NCBI RefSeq assembly: GCF_001046895.1
Contig: NZ_CAQI01000053.1
Location: 434,001 to 498,000 of the forward strand
From: Pseudarthrobacter siccitolerans
Lineage (GTDB): Bacteria; Actinomycetota; Actinomycetes; Actinomycetales; Micrococcaceae
Reading direction: 5' to 3'
DNA length: 64,000 nucleotides
Shown here: positions 45,134 to 54,003 of the stretch, one piece after another
Layout of the letters: each line of letters starts with the position of its first letter
How positions within the stretch are numbered: position 1 is the first letter of the stretch
The notes under the pieces: model-generated
Seen by the model: only the letters and a program-made list of their open reading frames with translations
The model's database searches: none
What the model was told of the DNA's origin: nothing
Program-made: the position numbers and the translations under genes

Positions 45134-46912
45134 TCAGGTCCCGATGGTCGCCAGTACAGCGCCGGCAGTCACCACGCCGCCGGCTTCCGCCCGGATATCC
45201 ATGATGGTCCCGCCGCGGTGGGCAGCCACCTGGGTTTCCATCTTCATGGCTTCAAGGACGACGACGGGGTCCCCCGCCGCCACTTCGGCGCCCGGCTTCA
45301 CAAGCCACTTCACCACAGTTCCCGCCATGTCCGCCCGCAGCTCACCGGGGTCAACAGCGGCGGGGCCAACAGCGCGGGCGGCAGCGCCGCCGTCGTGCAC
45401 TTCCTCCACGGAAGCGCCTTGGGGAAGGCCACCCCCTGAGCGCGCCCAGCCATCCAGCAGGTCCGCGGGAAGGCCGACGGCGAGGCGCCGGCCGTCGACG
45501 TCAACGGTGATGGTGCGCCGCGCACCCTCCGGGACGGAGGTGGCATATCCGGGATCCGCCGCGATGGCATCCGCGAAGTCCGTCTCGATCCACCGGGTGT
45601 GGACGGCCAGCGCCGTCTCAGACGTGAAGTCGGGGGCCTGGACCACGGCGCGGTGGAACGGCAGGACGGTGGCTACGCCGGTAATCTCCATTTCGGCGAG
45701 GGCGCGGCGGGCCCGGCGCAGCGCCTGCTGCCGGTCGGCGCCGGTGACGATCAGCTTGGCCAGCAGGGAATCGAACTGCGGCGCCACGATGGAACCCGCG
45801 CGCACCCCCGAGTCCAGCCGGACTCCCGGGCCCGTAGGCCCGCTGAAGGTGGTGATGGTTCCCGGCGAGGGCAGGAAACCCCGGCCCACGTCCTCGGCAT
45901 TGAGCCGGAATTCAAAGGAGTGTCCGCGCGGCGTGGGATCGGAGGCGAACCGCAGGGGCTCGCCGGCGGCGATGCGCAGCTGCTCTTGGACCAGGTCCAC
46001 GCCGGTGGTCTCCTCCGTGATGGGGTGCTCCACCTGGAGGCGCGTGTTCACTTCGAGGAACGCGACGGTCCCGTCCGCGGCCACCAGGAACTCCACGGTC
46101 CCGGCACCGGAGTAGGCGGCTTCCCGGCACACGGCCTTGGCCGCGTCGTAAATCTGCCCGGTCTGCTCCGCGGTGAGGAACGGTGCCGGCGCCTCTTCCA
46201 CCAGTTTCTGGTGCCTGCGCTGCAGGGAGCAGTCGCGGGTTCCCACCACCACCACGTTGCCGTGACGGTCCGCCAGGACCTGCGCCTCCACGTGCCGGGG
46301 CCGGTCCAGGTACCGTTCCACAAAGCATTCGCCGCGGCCGAAGGCCACCACCGCTTCGCGCACTGCCGAGTCGAAGGCTTCCTCGATCTGGTCCATCTCG
46401 CGGACCACTTTCAGCCCGCGCCCGCCCCCGCCGAAGGCTGCCTTGATGGCCACCGGCAGGCCGTGCTCTTCGGCGAAGGCGCGTGCTTCGGCCGCCGTCG
46501 CCACCGGTCCGTCGCTGCCCGCCACCAGCGGGGCGCCTGCCCGGACGGCGATCTCCCGGGCCGTGATTTTGTTGCCCAGCAGCCGGATGGCTTCCGGTGA
46601 CGGCCCGATCCACGTCAGGCCGGCATCCAGGACAGCCTGGGCAAAGTCCGCGTTCTCGGACAGGAACCCGTATCCCGGGTGCACCGCGTCCGCGCCGGAC
46701 TCCGCGGCGACGCGCAGCAGCCGGGGAATGTCCAGGTAGGTTTCGGACGGCGCGTTGCCACCCAGGCTGTAGGCCTCGGAAGCCGCGCCCACATGCAGGG
46801 CGTCGGCATCCACGTCCGCGTACACCGCTACGGATTCAAGGCCGGCGTCCTCGCAGGCACGGGCGATGCGGACGGCGATCTCTCCGCGGTTGGCAATCAG
46901 GACCTTGCGCAT
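45134..46912 (-). CDS. Biotin carboxylase fused to biotin carboxyl carrier domain
   Basis: 592 residues. ATP-dependent carboxylation of its own biotin: MRKVLIANRGEIAVRIARACEDAG, ATP-grasp loop FGGGGRGLKVVRE, RDCSLQRRHQKLVEEAPAP, FLEVNTRLQVEHPITEETTGVDLV (catalytic Glu and Arg), and a C-terminal lipoyl-type domain with the biotinyl lysine in EAMKMET. The alpha-chain layout of acyl-CoA carboxylases is complete, but no carboxyltransferase gene is nearby. It starts seven bases after the PxpB-PxpC fusion stop, in the same operon. The partner could be that fusion or an unlinked carboxyltransferase; the reaction is not known. Confidence 0.92.
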   Translation of the reverse strand: MRKVLIANRGEIAVRIARACEDAGLESVAVYADVDADALHVGAASEAYSLGGNAPSETYLDIPRLLRVAAESGADAVHPGYGFLSENADFAQAVLDAGLTWIGPSPEAIRLLGNKITAREIAVRAGAPLVAGSDGPVATAAEARAFAEEHGLPVAIKAAFGGGGRGLKVVREMDQIEEAFDSAVREAVVAFGRGECFVERYLDRPRHVEAQVLADRHGNVVVVGTRDCSLQRRHQKLVEEAPAPFLTAEQTGQIYDAAKAVCREAAYSGAGTVEFLVAADGTVAFLEVNTRLQVEHPITEETTGVDLVQEQLRIAAGEPLRFASDPTPRGHSFEFRLNAEDVGRGFLPSPGTITTFSGPTGPGVRLDSGVRAGSIVAPQFDSLLAKLIVTGADRQQALRRARRALAEMEITGVATVLPFHRAVVQAPDFTSETALAVHTRWIETDFADAIAADPGYATSVPEGARRTITVDVDGRRLAVGLPADLLDGWARSGGGLPQGASVEEVHDGGAAARAVGPAAVDPGELRADMAGTVVKWLVKPGAEVAAGDPVVVLEAMKMETQVAAHRGGTIMDIRAEAGGVVTAGAVLATIGT

Positions 46913-46919
46913 ATGCTGC

Positions 46920-48638
46920 TCACTTCGTCTGGGTAGCGTCGGGGGAAGTATGGGTATTGGCGGGCAGTGGATATCCGGGAGCCCAGCGGAACCTGAGGCG
47001 TCCGCCGATGGGGACCTGGGCGGCGACGTCCAGCTGGTGGTCCACCACGACTGCCACGACTGGGTAGCCACCCGTAATGGGATGGTCAGCCAGGAACAGC
47101 ACCGGCTGCCCCTCGGGCGGAACCTGGAGGGCTCCGGCGACAGTCCCCTCACTGGCCAGCTCTCCGCTCCGGCTCCGTTCCAGGGGGGTGCCGTCCAGGC
47201 GCATCCCCACACGGTTGGACCTGGGAGTTACCGTCCAGTCCTGGCTGCAGAGCGAGTCCAGCGCGGCGGCGTCGAACCAGTCCTCCCGCGGTCCCGGCAC
47301 GATATCCAGGACGGTCACTCCGGTGTCCGGATAGTCCGGCTGGACTTCAGGATGGCCCACCACGTTTGAGGAGGTGGCTTTTCCCGCCTTGATGAAGCCG
47401 CCTGCCGACAGGGGTGCGGGGCCGATGCCGGACATGGTGTCCGTGGAGCGGCTGCCCAGGACGGGTGGGGTGTCCACGCCGCCGCGGACGGCAAGGTAGG
47501 TCCGGAATCCGCGCTCCGGTGCCCCCAGGGTCAGGACTTCGCCGTCCAGCAGGGCGAACGCCGTGGCCATCGGTGCGTGGCGCAGCTGCCGGGGCTGGCC
47601 GCCGCTGTCCCCAGCTGTGCTTTCCCCGCCCGTGCCGGCGCCGGGAACGTCCGACGGCGGCGCAATCGTCAGTGCCACCGGGGCACCAGTGACGGCGAGG
47701 ACCTGGTCGCCAACCGCCTGCACGCGCAACCCGCCGGCCACGCTTTCCATGACGGCCGCCGACGGCTGGTTGCCCACAATCCGGTTCGCGCGGCGCAGGG
47801 AGGAACGGTCCAGCGCCCCCGCCGCGGACACTCCCAGCCCGCCGTGGCCGTGGCGGCCCAGGTCCTCGATCAGGCTTTGGAGTCCGGGCGACAGGATGCG
47901 CAGCCCGGAAGCGGCGCCGGCATCCCGGGCACCGGCATCTGTAACGCTTTCAGCCGGGGAAGTGGGATCCGGCATCTCCACCAGCTCCCGCACCGCCCGG
48001 AACTGCACCCGGTCCCCCGGCGCAGCCAGAGCCGGCTGCTCCCGTCCAAGGTCCCACATCCGGGCGGCAGTGCGGCCGATCAGCTGCCAGCCGCCCGGCG
48101 ACTGCCGCGGATACACCGCCGAGTAGTTGCCGGCCAGCGCCACCGATCCCGCCGGGACCGCGGTCCGGGGTGAACTCCGGCGCGGGACTTCCAGCCGCTG
48201 GTCCTCCCCCACCATGTAGCCAAAGCCCGGCGCAAAGCCGCCGAACGCCACGGTCCAGACCTGCCCGGTGTGGGCTGCCACAACTCCCTCAACCCCGAGC
48301 CCCGTCAGCCGGCCCACTTCGGCGAGGTCCTCGCCGTCGTACACGGTGTCGATCTGCACGAGTTTGCCTTCCGCCTGCCCCTGGACAGCCAGGTCCAGCA
48401 CAGGCAGCCGGGCTGCGATGCGCCGCGCGGACTGGGGCGAATCGGCCTTGACCAGCACGGTTTCGGCGGCAGCCAGGACATCAACCTGGCCTGGCAGCGG
48501 GTGTTCCAGGAGCACGGCCTGCAGCGCCAGCACGTCATGGAGCCCTGCCATTTCGGCCAGCACTGCGGTGGTGCCCACAGGCCGGACAGCCACTACCCGG
48601 GCTGCGGGGACGGCGGTGGTGTTAGTGACTGTTTCCAT
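46920..48638 (-). CDS. Fused 5-oxoprolinase subunits PxpB-PxpC (allophanate hydrolase subunit 1/2 family)
   Basis: 572 residues. The N-terminal half is PxpB/KipI (VAFGGFAPGFGYMVG, VPRRSSPRTAVPAGSVALAGNYSAVYPRQSPGGWQLIGRT) and the C-terminal half PxpC/KipA (SPGLQSLIEDLGRHGHGGLGVSAAGALDRSSLRRANRIVGN, FRTYLAVRGGVDTPPVLGSRSTD). In most bacteria these are two proteins; here they are joined. With PxpA they hydrolyse 5-oxoproline to glutamate with ATP. A linker near residue 215-235 is alanine and proline rich. The fusion sits between the transporter and biotin carboxylase genes. Confidence 0.9.
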   Translation of the reverse strand: METVTNTTAVPAARVVAVRPVGTTAVLAEMAGLHDVLALQAVLLEHPLPGQVDVLAAAETVLVKADSPQSARRIAARLPVLDLAVQGQAEGKLVQIDTVYDGEDLAEVGRLTGLGVEGVVAAHTGQVWTVAFGGFAPGFGYMVGEDQRLEVPRRSSPRTAVPAGSVALAGNYSAVYPRQSPGGWQLIGRTAARMWDLGREQPALAAPGDRVQFRAVRELVEMPDPTSPAESVTDAGARDAGAASGLRILSPGLQSLIEDLGRHGHGGLGVSAAGALDRSSLRRANRIVGNQPSAAVMESVAGGLRVQAVGDQVLAVTGAPVALTIAPPSDVPGAGTGGESTAGDSGGQPRQLRHAPMATAFALLDGEVLTLGAPERGFRTYLAVRGGVDTPPVLGSRSTDTMSGIGPAPLSAGGFIKAGKATSSNVVGHPEVQPDYPDTGVTVLDIVPGPREDWFDAAALDSLCSQDWTVTPRSNRVGMRLDGTPLERSRSGELASEGTVAGALQVPPEGQPVLFLADHPITGGYPVVAVVVDHQLDVAAQVPIGGRLRFRWAPGYPLPANTHTSPDATQTK

Positions 48639-48656
48639 GGAAGACGGCCGCGCCGC

Positions 48657-50009
48657 TCAGGCGCGGCTCTCCCCTGCCTGGCCGGCGTGGAGCAGCTGGA
48701 GGTCCGCTTCCGGCTGCGGATCGCGGCCCAAACGCATGCCCACGATGGTCACCACAGCGGTCAGCGCGATGTATCCGGCGATCAGGTACCAGCCGCCGGA
48801 TGCTGCGCCGTAGAGCGCCGTAAAGATCAGCGGAGCCACGGCACCGCCCACCACACCGGCAAGGGTGTAGGCCAGGGAACTGCCGGCGTAGCGGAGCCTG
48901 GCCGGGAACTGTTCGGTGATAAAAGCGGCCTGCGGGCCGTACATAAAGGCGTGCAGGGCGAGCCCGATCACCACGCCGATGGTCAGCATCACCACGGACT
49001 TGCCGGAGATCATGAGGAAGAACAGCGGGATGTAGGCGGCGGTAACGGCGGCCGTGATGCCGTACAGCCAGCGCCGGTTCACGCGGTCGGTGAGGGCGCC
49101 GGCTGCCGGGATCAGGAAAAGCTGGAATGCGGAGCCGATAAGGATTGCGGCCAGGACGTTGCCCGTGGTCATGCCCAGTTCCTTGGTGGCGTAGACGGCC
49201 ACGAACACGGTGAACAGTGAGTAGAGGACGTCGGGGCAAACCCGCGAGAGGGCGGCGGACACCAGGGCGCGCGGCTCGGTGGCGAAGACTTCCTTGATGG
49301 GCGCCTTGGGGCGCTCGCCCTTGGCCTGGATGGCCTTGAAGACCGGGGTCTCCTCAAGCTTGAGGCGGATGATCAGGCCGAAAACCACCAGCAGGGCGGA
49401 GGCCAGGAACGCTACGCGCCAGCCCCAGGAGAGGAATGCTTCGGTGCTGAGTGAGGCGGCCAGGATGGCCAGGACGCCGTTGGCCATGAGGTTGCCGGCG
49501 GGCGGGCCGATCTGCGCTGCGGAGGACCAGAAACCGCGCTTGTTGGGGTCGCCGAATTCGCTGGACAACAGCACCGCGCCACCCCATTCGCCGCCGACGC
49601 CGATCCCCTGGGCCAGGCGCAGGAGCACCAGGATGGTGGGGGCTGCTGCGCCGATGACCGAGTAGTCGGGCAGCGCACCGATGAGGACGGTGGCGACGCC
49701 GATCAGCACCAAGGTGAATACGAGGACGTACTTGCGGCCGATTTTGTCGCCCAGGCGGCCGAAGATGACGCCGCCGATGGGGCGGGCCAGGTAACCCACC
49801 GCAAAGGCGGAGAAGGAGAGGAGCAGCCCCACAAACTCGTCATTCGAGGGGAAGAAGATCTTGGGGAACACCAGCGCCGAGGCGACGGAGTAGATGGCGA
49901 AGTCGTAGTACTCCAGCGATGTGCCGGTGAGGCTGGCGATGTAGGCCTTCAGCGCGCCGGCCGGCGGCTTCCTTGCCGCGGTCCTGGCTGCCTTGTTGGT
50001 GCCGGTCAT
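48657..50009 (-). CDS. MHS-family MFS transporter of the pxp operon
   Basis: 450 residues, about 12 membrane segments. LTGTSLEYYDFAIYSVASALVFPKIFF, GGVIFGRLGDKIGRKYVLVFTLVLIG and GIGVGGEWGGAVLLSSEFGDPNKRGFWSS are MHS-family hallmarks. Lies between pxpA (52 bases upstream) and the pxpBC fusion (18 bases downstream), so it likely takes up 5-oxoproline or a related carboxylate (inference). An ATCCCC repeat tract sits directly before its GGAGGAAAC ribosome site. Confidence 0.88.
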   Translation of the reverse strand: MTGTNKAARTAARKPPAGALKAYIASLTGTSLEYYDFAIYSVASALVFPKIFFPSNDEFVGLLLSFSAFAVGYLARPIGGVIFGRLGDKIGRKYVLVFTLVLIGVATVLIGALPDYSVIGAAAPTILVLLRLAQGIGVGGEWGGAVLLSSEFGDPNKRGFWSSAAQIGPPAGNLMANGVLAILAASLSTEAFLSWGWRVAFLASALLVVFGLIIRLKLEETPVFKAIQAKGERPKAPIKEVFATEPRALVSAALSRVCPDVLYSLFTVFVAVYATKELGMTTGNVLAAILIGSAFQLFLIPAAGALTDRVNRRWLYGITAAVTAAYIPLFFLMISGKSVVMLTIGVVIGLALHAFMYGPQAAFITEQFPARLRYAGSSLAYTLAGVVGGAVAPLIFTALYGAASGGWYLIAGYIALTAVVTIVGMRLGRDPQPEADLQLLHAGQAGESRA

Positions 50010-50018
50010 GTTTCCTCC

Positions 50019-50051
50019 GGGGGATGGGGGATGGGGATGGGGATGGGGATA
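50019..50051. repeat. Hexanucleotide-type repeat before the MHS transporter start
   Basis: Five near-tandem GGGGAT or GGGGGAT units occupy the space between the pxpA stop and the ribosome site of the transporter (ATCCCC units on the coding strand). Tracts like this vary in length by slippage and could change spacing or mRNA folding near the start. Confidence 0.85.
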
Positions 50052-50060
50052 GTGCGGGGA

Positions 50061-50819
50061 TTAGAGGAACGAGCCAATGCTGACACCGGCGTCCCCGAGT
50101 ACGGACTTCACGGCGGCGGCCATCGCTACGGCCCCCGGTGAGTCACCATGCACGCAGATGCTTTCTGCGTGGATCTTCAGGATTGATCCGTCGACGGCCC
50201 GGACGGAGCCTTCCGTGGCCATCCTTAATACATGCTCGGCCACTTCGACGGGGTCGTGAAGGACCGCTGCGGGCTGTGAGCGGGACACGAGTGTTCCGTC
50301 AGGGTTGTACGCCCGGTCCGCAAAAGCCTCGGTCACCGCGCGCAGACCCGCTTGCTCCGCAAGCCGCAGGACCTCGGAACCGGGGAGGCCCAGAATGGGC
50401 AGGCCCGGGTCAACCGACTTCACGGCGTCGACGACGGCCTGCGCCTGGGCTGTGTGACTGACGATGGCGTTGTAGAGGCCGCCGTGCGGTTTCACGTACT
50501 GGACACGGGCTCCCTCCGCTGCTGCCAGGGCCTGCAGGGCACCGATCTGGTAGACGACGTCGTCGGCCAGTTCCACAGGGCTGACATCCAGGAAGCGGCG
50601 GCCGAAACCTGCCAGGTCCCGGTAGCCCACATGGGCCCCGATGACGACGCCGGCCGCCGCCGCTTTCCGGCAGGTCCTGCGGATGATGGTGGGATCACCG
50701 GCGTGGAATCCACAGGCCACGTTCGCGCTCGACACCGAACCGAACATGGCCGCGTCGTCGCCCAGGGTCCAGCGCCCAAAGGATTCGCCCACATCGCTGT
50801 TGAGGTCGATGGTTGTCAT
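50061..50819 (-). CDS. pxpA: 5-oxoprolinase subunit PxpA (LamB/YcsF family)
   Basis: 252 residues from ATG 50819. The family start TTIDLNSDVGESFGRW, then NVACGFHAGDPTIIRRT, GAHVGYRDLAGFGRR, YVKPHGGLYNA and HAESICVHGDSPGAV hold the conserved metal and acid residues. PxpA with PxpB and PxpC cleaves 5-oxoproline using ATP. An ATG about 20 bases upstream has a better Shine-Dalgarno (AGGGAG) and adds MRRESQ; the shorter form fits the family. First gene of the four-gene operon, divergent from the GntR regulator. Confidence 0.92.
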   Translation of the reverse strand: MTTIDLNSDVGESFGRWTLGDDAAMFGSVSSANVACGFHAGDPTIIRRTCRKAAAAGVVIGAHVGYRDLAGFGRRFLDVSPVELADDVVYQIGALQALAAAEGARVQYVKPHGGLYNAIVSHTAQAQAVVDAVKSVDPGLPILGLPGSEVLRLAEQAGLRAVTEAFADRAYNPDGTLVSRSQPAAVLHDPVEVAEHVLRMATEGSVRAVDGSILKIHAESICVHGDSPGAVAMAAAVKSVLGDAGVSIGSFL

Positions 50820-50876
50820 TTGTGATTCCCGTCTCATTGGTGGCTCCCTACTAGGATGCACCAAAAATGAGAATTG

Positions 50877-50919
50877 TTCAACGATCCTTCGATTCAACGA
50901 TGTGGCGATCGTGTAAATT
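50877..50919 (+). promoter_or_regulatory. Direct-repeat operator and leaderless promoter of the GntR gene
   Basis: TTCAACGAT occurs at 50877-50885 and 50893-50901, a 16-bp period, and TAAATT at 50914-50919 is a good -10 box seven bases before the GTR-type start ATG, so the message may be leaderless. The repeats lie in the shared region between the regulator and pxpA, where the regulator would bind. Confidence 0.5.
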
Positions 50920-50926
50920 TTGGGGT

Positions 50927-51607
50927 ATGACCTCTTCGAGCCCCAACGTCCGGCCGGCTCCTGGCCGCCTCCGGGTCGCAGTACCTTCCGTGGCCGAGCG
51001 GGTGGCGGATGAGCTGCGGCGCCAGCTCGCGGAGGGTACACTGCTGCCGGGTGCCCGGCTCACCGAGTCCACCATCGCGGAGGATTTGGGGGTCTCCCGC
51101 AACACCGTCCGGGAGGCGTTCGCCGAACTTGCCAGCGAACGGCTGGTGGTCCGCCTCCCCAACCGCGGCGTTTTTGTGGCCACCCTCGATGCCGGGGACA
51201 TCCACGATGTCTATACGGTCCGGCGCGCCATCGAGGTCAGCGCCGTCCGCGGCGGAGGCAGCGCCGAGGACATCGCCGCGGTCCGGGCAGCCGTGGAGGA
51301 AGGCAAACGCGCCGCGGAAGCCGGAGACGACGAAGCCCTGGGCACCGCAAACCAGCATTTCCACGGCGCCATCGTCGCGATGGCCGGCAGCGCGCGGCTG
51401 AACAGCATCATGAGCCAGGTGCTGGCGGAAATGCGCCTCTACTTTCATAAAGCCACCATGGATGCAGACTTTTACCGGCATTACCTGCCGGAGAACGAGG
51501 CGATCTGCGCGGCCCTCGAGTCCGGGGAGCTGGACCGGGCAGCCAACCTGCTGCTGGCCTACCTGGACCGGTCGGAGGACAACCTGAGCGATGTACACGC
51601 ACAGTAA
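50927..51607 (+). CDS. GntR family transcriptional regulator (FCD type)
   Basis: 226 residues from ATG 50927. The wHTH reads VADELRRQLAEGTLLPGARLTESTIAEDLGVSRNTVREAFAELASERLVVRLPNRGVFVA, and an FCD effector domain follows with metal-type histidines (ANQHFHGAIV, then LAEMRLYFHKATMDADFYRHYLPENEAI). Divergent from the pxpA operon, which it probably regulates. An upstream continuation of the frame to 50867 overlaps the promoter and is rejected. Confidence 0.9.
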   Translation: MTSSSPNVRPAPGRLRVAVPSVAERVADELRRQLAEGTLLPGARLTESTIAEDLGVSRNTVREAFAELASERLVVRLPNRGVFVATLDAGDIHDVYTVRRAIEVSAVRGGGSAEDIAAVRAAVEEGKRAAEAGDDEALGTANQHFHGAIVAMAGSARLNSIMSQVLAEMRLYFHKATMDADFYRHYLPENEAICAALESGELDRAANLLLAYLDRSEDNLSDVHAQ

Positions 51608-51705
51608 GAATGCTGGGATTCCTGGCCAGGGGCCTGCTGACCATCAGTGCGGCGTTCGATTTTGGCTTGGTATCCGGCGGGTGCATCCACAGGTGCAGGC
51701 AGCAG

Positions 51706-52512
51706 CTAGCGCCGGGTGTAGCCCATCCTGGCGCTGACCTGCAGCCCGGCCTGCCGGAGGCCCTCGATGAGTCCCGGCGCTGTCTCCGGATCGAAGCGGA
51801 AGGCCGGTCCGGAGATGCTGATGGCCCCGATCACCGCGCCCAGGTGGTTATAGACCGGAACAGCAGCAGCCGTGAGGCCGATCTCGAACTCTTCGCGCAC
51901 CACGCCGTAGCCGTCGCGGGCGACGTCGAGCAGCTGGGTTTCGAGTTCCTTCCGGTTGGTGATGGTCCGCGGAGTCCGCGGCGGCAGGCCTGTTTCCTTC
52001 AGGATGCGGTCCCGCTCCTCGGCAGGCAGGGCGGCCAGCAGGACCTTTCCGCTGGAGGTGGCATGGAGTGGTGTCAGGTTGCCCACCCAGTCGTAGGTGG
52101 CCAGGGTGGACGGGCCCATCGCCTGGTCCACGTTGACGGCGTAGTTGGAGCGGAGGACGGCAAGGTTCACCGTTTCCTTGAACTCTTCGGCGAGGGCCTC
52201 GAGTACGGGCCGGGCCTCGCGGACCAGGCTTAGCCTGCCCGGGATGGAGCTGGCCAGCCGGAGGATGCCAAAGCCGAGCTGGTATTTGCCGCGCTCGCTG
52301 TTCTGGTGGACCATTTCCCTGCTCACCAGCGAACCAAGCAGCCGGGAGACGGTGGATTTGTGGATGCCCATTTCCTCGGCGATGTCGCTCACGCCCGCGT
52401 GGCCGTCCCGCGCCAGGATCTCCAGGACCGCGAGGGCACGGTCCACCGACTGCACGCCGCCGTGGGCCGCCTCCGCGTCGGCATCGGGTTCCCGGTCATT
52501 CTTCGAAGCCAC
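51706..52512 (-). CDS. IclR family transcriptional regulator
   Basis: 268 residues from GTG 52512, with GGGAG nine bases upstream. DNA-binding half (GVQSVDRALAVLEILARDGHAGVSDIAEEMGIHKSTVSRLLGSLVSREMVHQ) and effector half (VNLAVLRSNYAVNVDQAMGP, LHATSSGKVLLAAL, VREEFEIGLTAAAVPVYNHLGAVIGAISISGPAFRF). Its neighbours are the GntR gene (convergent) and the LuxR-type gene (same strand), so the target is not evident; nearby catabolic genes for C1 or pxp are candidates. IclR proteins in this group often act on aromatic or betaine-type catabolism. Confidence 0.9.
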   Translation of the reverse strand: MASKNDREPDADAEAAHGGVQSVDRALAVLEILARDGHAGVSDIAEEMGIHKSTVSRLLGSLVSREMVHQNSERGKYQLGFGILRLASSIPGRLSLVREARPVLEALAEEFKETVNLAVLRSNYAVNVDQAMGPSTLATYDWVGNLTPLHATSSGKVLLAALPAEERDRILKETGLPPRTPRTITNRKELETQLLDVARDGYGVVREEFEIGLTAAAVPVYNHLGAVIGAISISGPAFRFDPETAPGLIEGLRQAGLQVSARMGYTRR

Positions 52513-52605
52513 GATCCATACTCCCGCCCGTGGCACCATGGGGTTGGTTCCACATTTCGATCCTAGACCGGGAGCTGTGACGGAGCTGACATTGCGTTAA
52601 GCGCG

Positions 52606-53874
52606 TTAACGCAGGCCGTTGCTGTGCGCGAGAGCCATGGCTTCCGTCCGCGAGGAGGCGCCAATCTTCCGGTAGAGGTTGCGGAGGTGGAACTTCACGG
52701 TGTTTTCGCTGATGTGAAGTTTTGCGGCGATGCCGCGGTTCCGTTGCCCTGCGGCGAGCAGCTGCAGCACCTCAAGTTCCCGCTCCCCCAGGTTCCAGTC
52801 GGCTGCCTCTGCCAGCGGACGGGCCGGCGGATCCAGCGGGAGCGCGACGGCGACGTCGGCACCCCAGCCGGGCATCACGTCCACGGCCATGCTGCCGTTG
52901 AGGGCCTCGACGCGCTGGACGAGGCGCGCCATGGCCGGCGCCGATGCGGACAATTCGCCGGGACCGTCGTCCCGCACGTTGATGAGCAGGTTCACGCCGT
53001 CGCAATCCCACTGCGTCCGGACCCGGCGGACGCCTTCCTGGTCCACCATCGCCAGCACCAGTCCCCGCACAATGGCCCGCGCCGCGTGCGCAACCTCGCC
53101 CGGAAGCGCCCTGCCGTTGACCGGCGGTTCGATGAACTGCAGGTCGATCCCGCTGAAGTTCACCAGCGGGCGGAGGTCGTCGCGGAGGCGCTGGAACGCG
53201 GAGGCTACAGGCTCTTCGACGAGGTCAGTGGTCCGGTCGCTGAACGTGCGCAGGCCCACGAGGGCTTTTGCTGCCACGTCCGTTGCGGCAGCACGGGCGG
53301 CAGCGTCTGCCAGCGCGGGGGACCTGAGCGCCGCAAGCAGGGTCTCGAGGGTGGTGGAGTGCTGGTCCACCAGTTCGGCCGTCACCCGCAGGCGCTCCGC
53401 CGAAGCGGCGCGGGATTCGATGAGGTACGACGGCGGCGCATCAGCCACCTTTTCCCGGATCCGTTCAGCCGCCAACCGCCACAGGTAGTTGAGCAGCCAC
53501 TGCGGGTCCGGCCCGGCGCCCGGAAGCGGCTGCGGGTCGGAGAGGACCAGCAGCGCATTGCTGGGGGACGAGACAGCAAGGACCTGTCGCGTGCCGCCGC
53601 CGAAGGTGGCTTCACCGCGCCACCACCCGGCGCCACCGTCGGCAAGGAGTGTGGCCCGGATGGCGTCAAGCTCGGCGATCGAGACCCTGCTGATGATCGC
53701 CTCGGCACCGGACTTCTTCTGCGGGCGGCCGGTGCAGTCCTCGGTGAAAATCACCAATGCAGTCGATTGCCAGCAGGGACTGATGGCTTCCCGCAGCCGG
53801 TGGGCAATCTCCATCAGCGGAGCACCAGACAGGGCGGCGACGGCTTCAAGCAAGGCGAGGTTGGGGCGTTCCAC
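52606..53874 (-). CDS. LuxR-type HTH regulator with a degenerate histidine-kinase-like core
   Basis: 422 residues from GTG 53874, with a TACACT box about seven bases upstream, so possibly leaderless. Residues 20-180 look like a GAF-type sensor. Residues 210-250 resemble the dimerisation helix of NarX/DesK kinases (ERLRVTAELVDQHSTTLETLLAAL), but the expected phospho-histidine of ELHD is valine. An ATPase-like part has RDDGPGE and VEALNGSMAVDVMPGWGADVAVALPL, and the usual N box (N) is RGLVLA. The C-terminal NarL HTH is intact (LGERELEVLQLLAAGQRNRGIAAKLHISENTVKFHLRNLYRKIGASSRTEAMALA). Divergent from the RuMP genes. An ATG at 53940 is an alternative start. Confidence 0.8.
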   Translation of the reverse strand: MERPNLALLEAVAALSGAPLMEIAHRLREAISPCWQSTALVIFTEDCTGRPQKKSGAEAIISRVSIAELDAIRATLLADGGAGWWRGEATFGGGTRQVLAVSSPSNALLVLSDPQPLPGAGPDPQWLLNYLWRLAAERIREKVADAPPSYLIESRAASAERLRVTAELVDQHSTTLETLLAALRSPALADAAARAAATDVAAKALVGLRTFSDRTTDLVEEPVASAFQRLRDDLRPLVNFSGIDLQFIEPPVNGRALPGEVAHAARAIVRGLVLAMVDQEGVRRVRTQWDCDGVNLLINVRDDGPGELSASAPAMARLVQRVEALNGSMAVDVMPGWGADVAVALPLDPPARPLAEAADWNLGERELEVLQLLAAGQRNRGIAAKLHISENTVKFHLRNLYRKIGASSRTEAMALAHSNGLR

Positions 53875-53906
53875 CTGCCCAGTGTACGGGCCCTGGGCGG
53901 AACCAC

Positions 53907-53922
53907 CTACCCTTTTGGGCAG
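53907..53922. promoter_or_regulatory. Palindrome in the shared promoter region of the LuxR-type gene and hxlB
   Basis: CTACCCTTTTGGGCAG is a near-perfect 16-bp palindrome with one mismatch pair, sitting about 30 bases upstream of the regulator start and 82 bases upstream of hxlB. It is a candidate site for the regulator. If the ATG at 53940 were used, the palindrome would lie in coding sequence. Confidence 0.4.
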
Positions 53923-54003
53923 TGCAGACTGTCCGATCATGGCGTTGGACCCACCCGCAGGACGGGCGAGCATTGAAGGGTCACAACGTCCAAGGAGGTA
54001 CGC

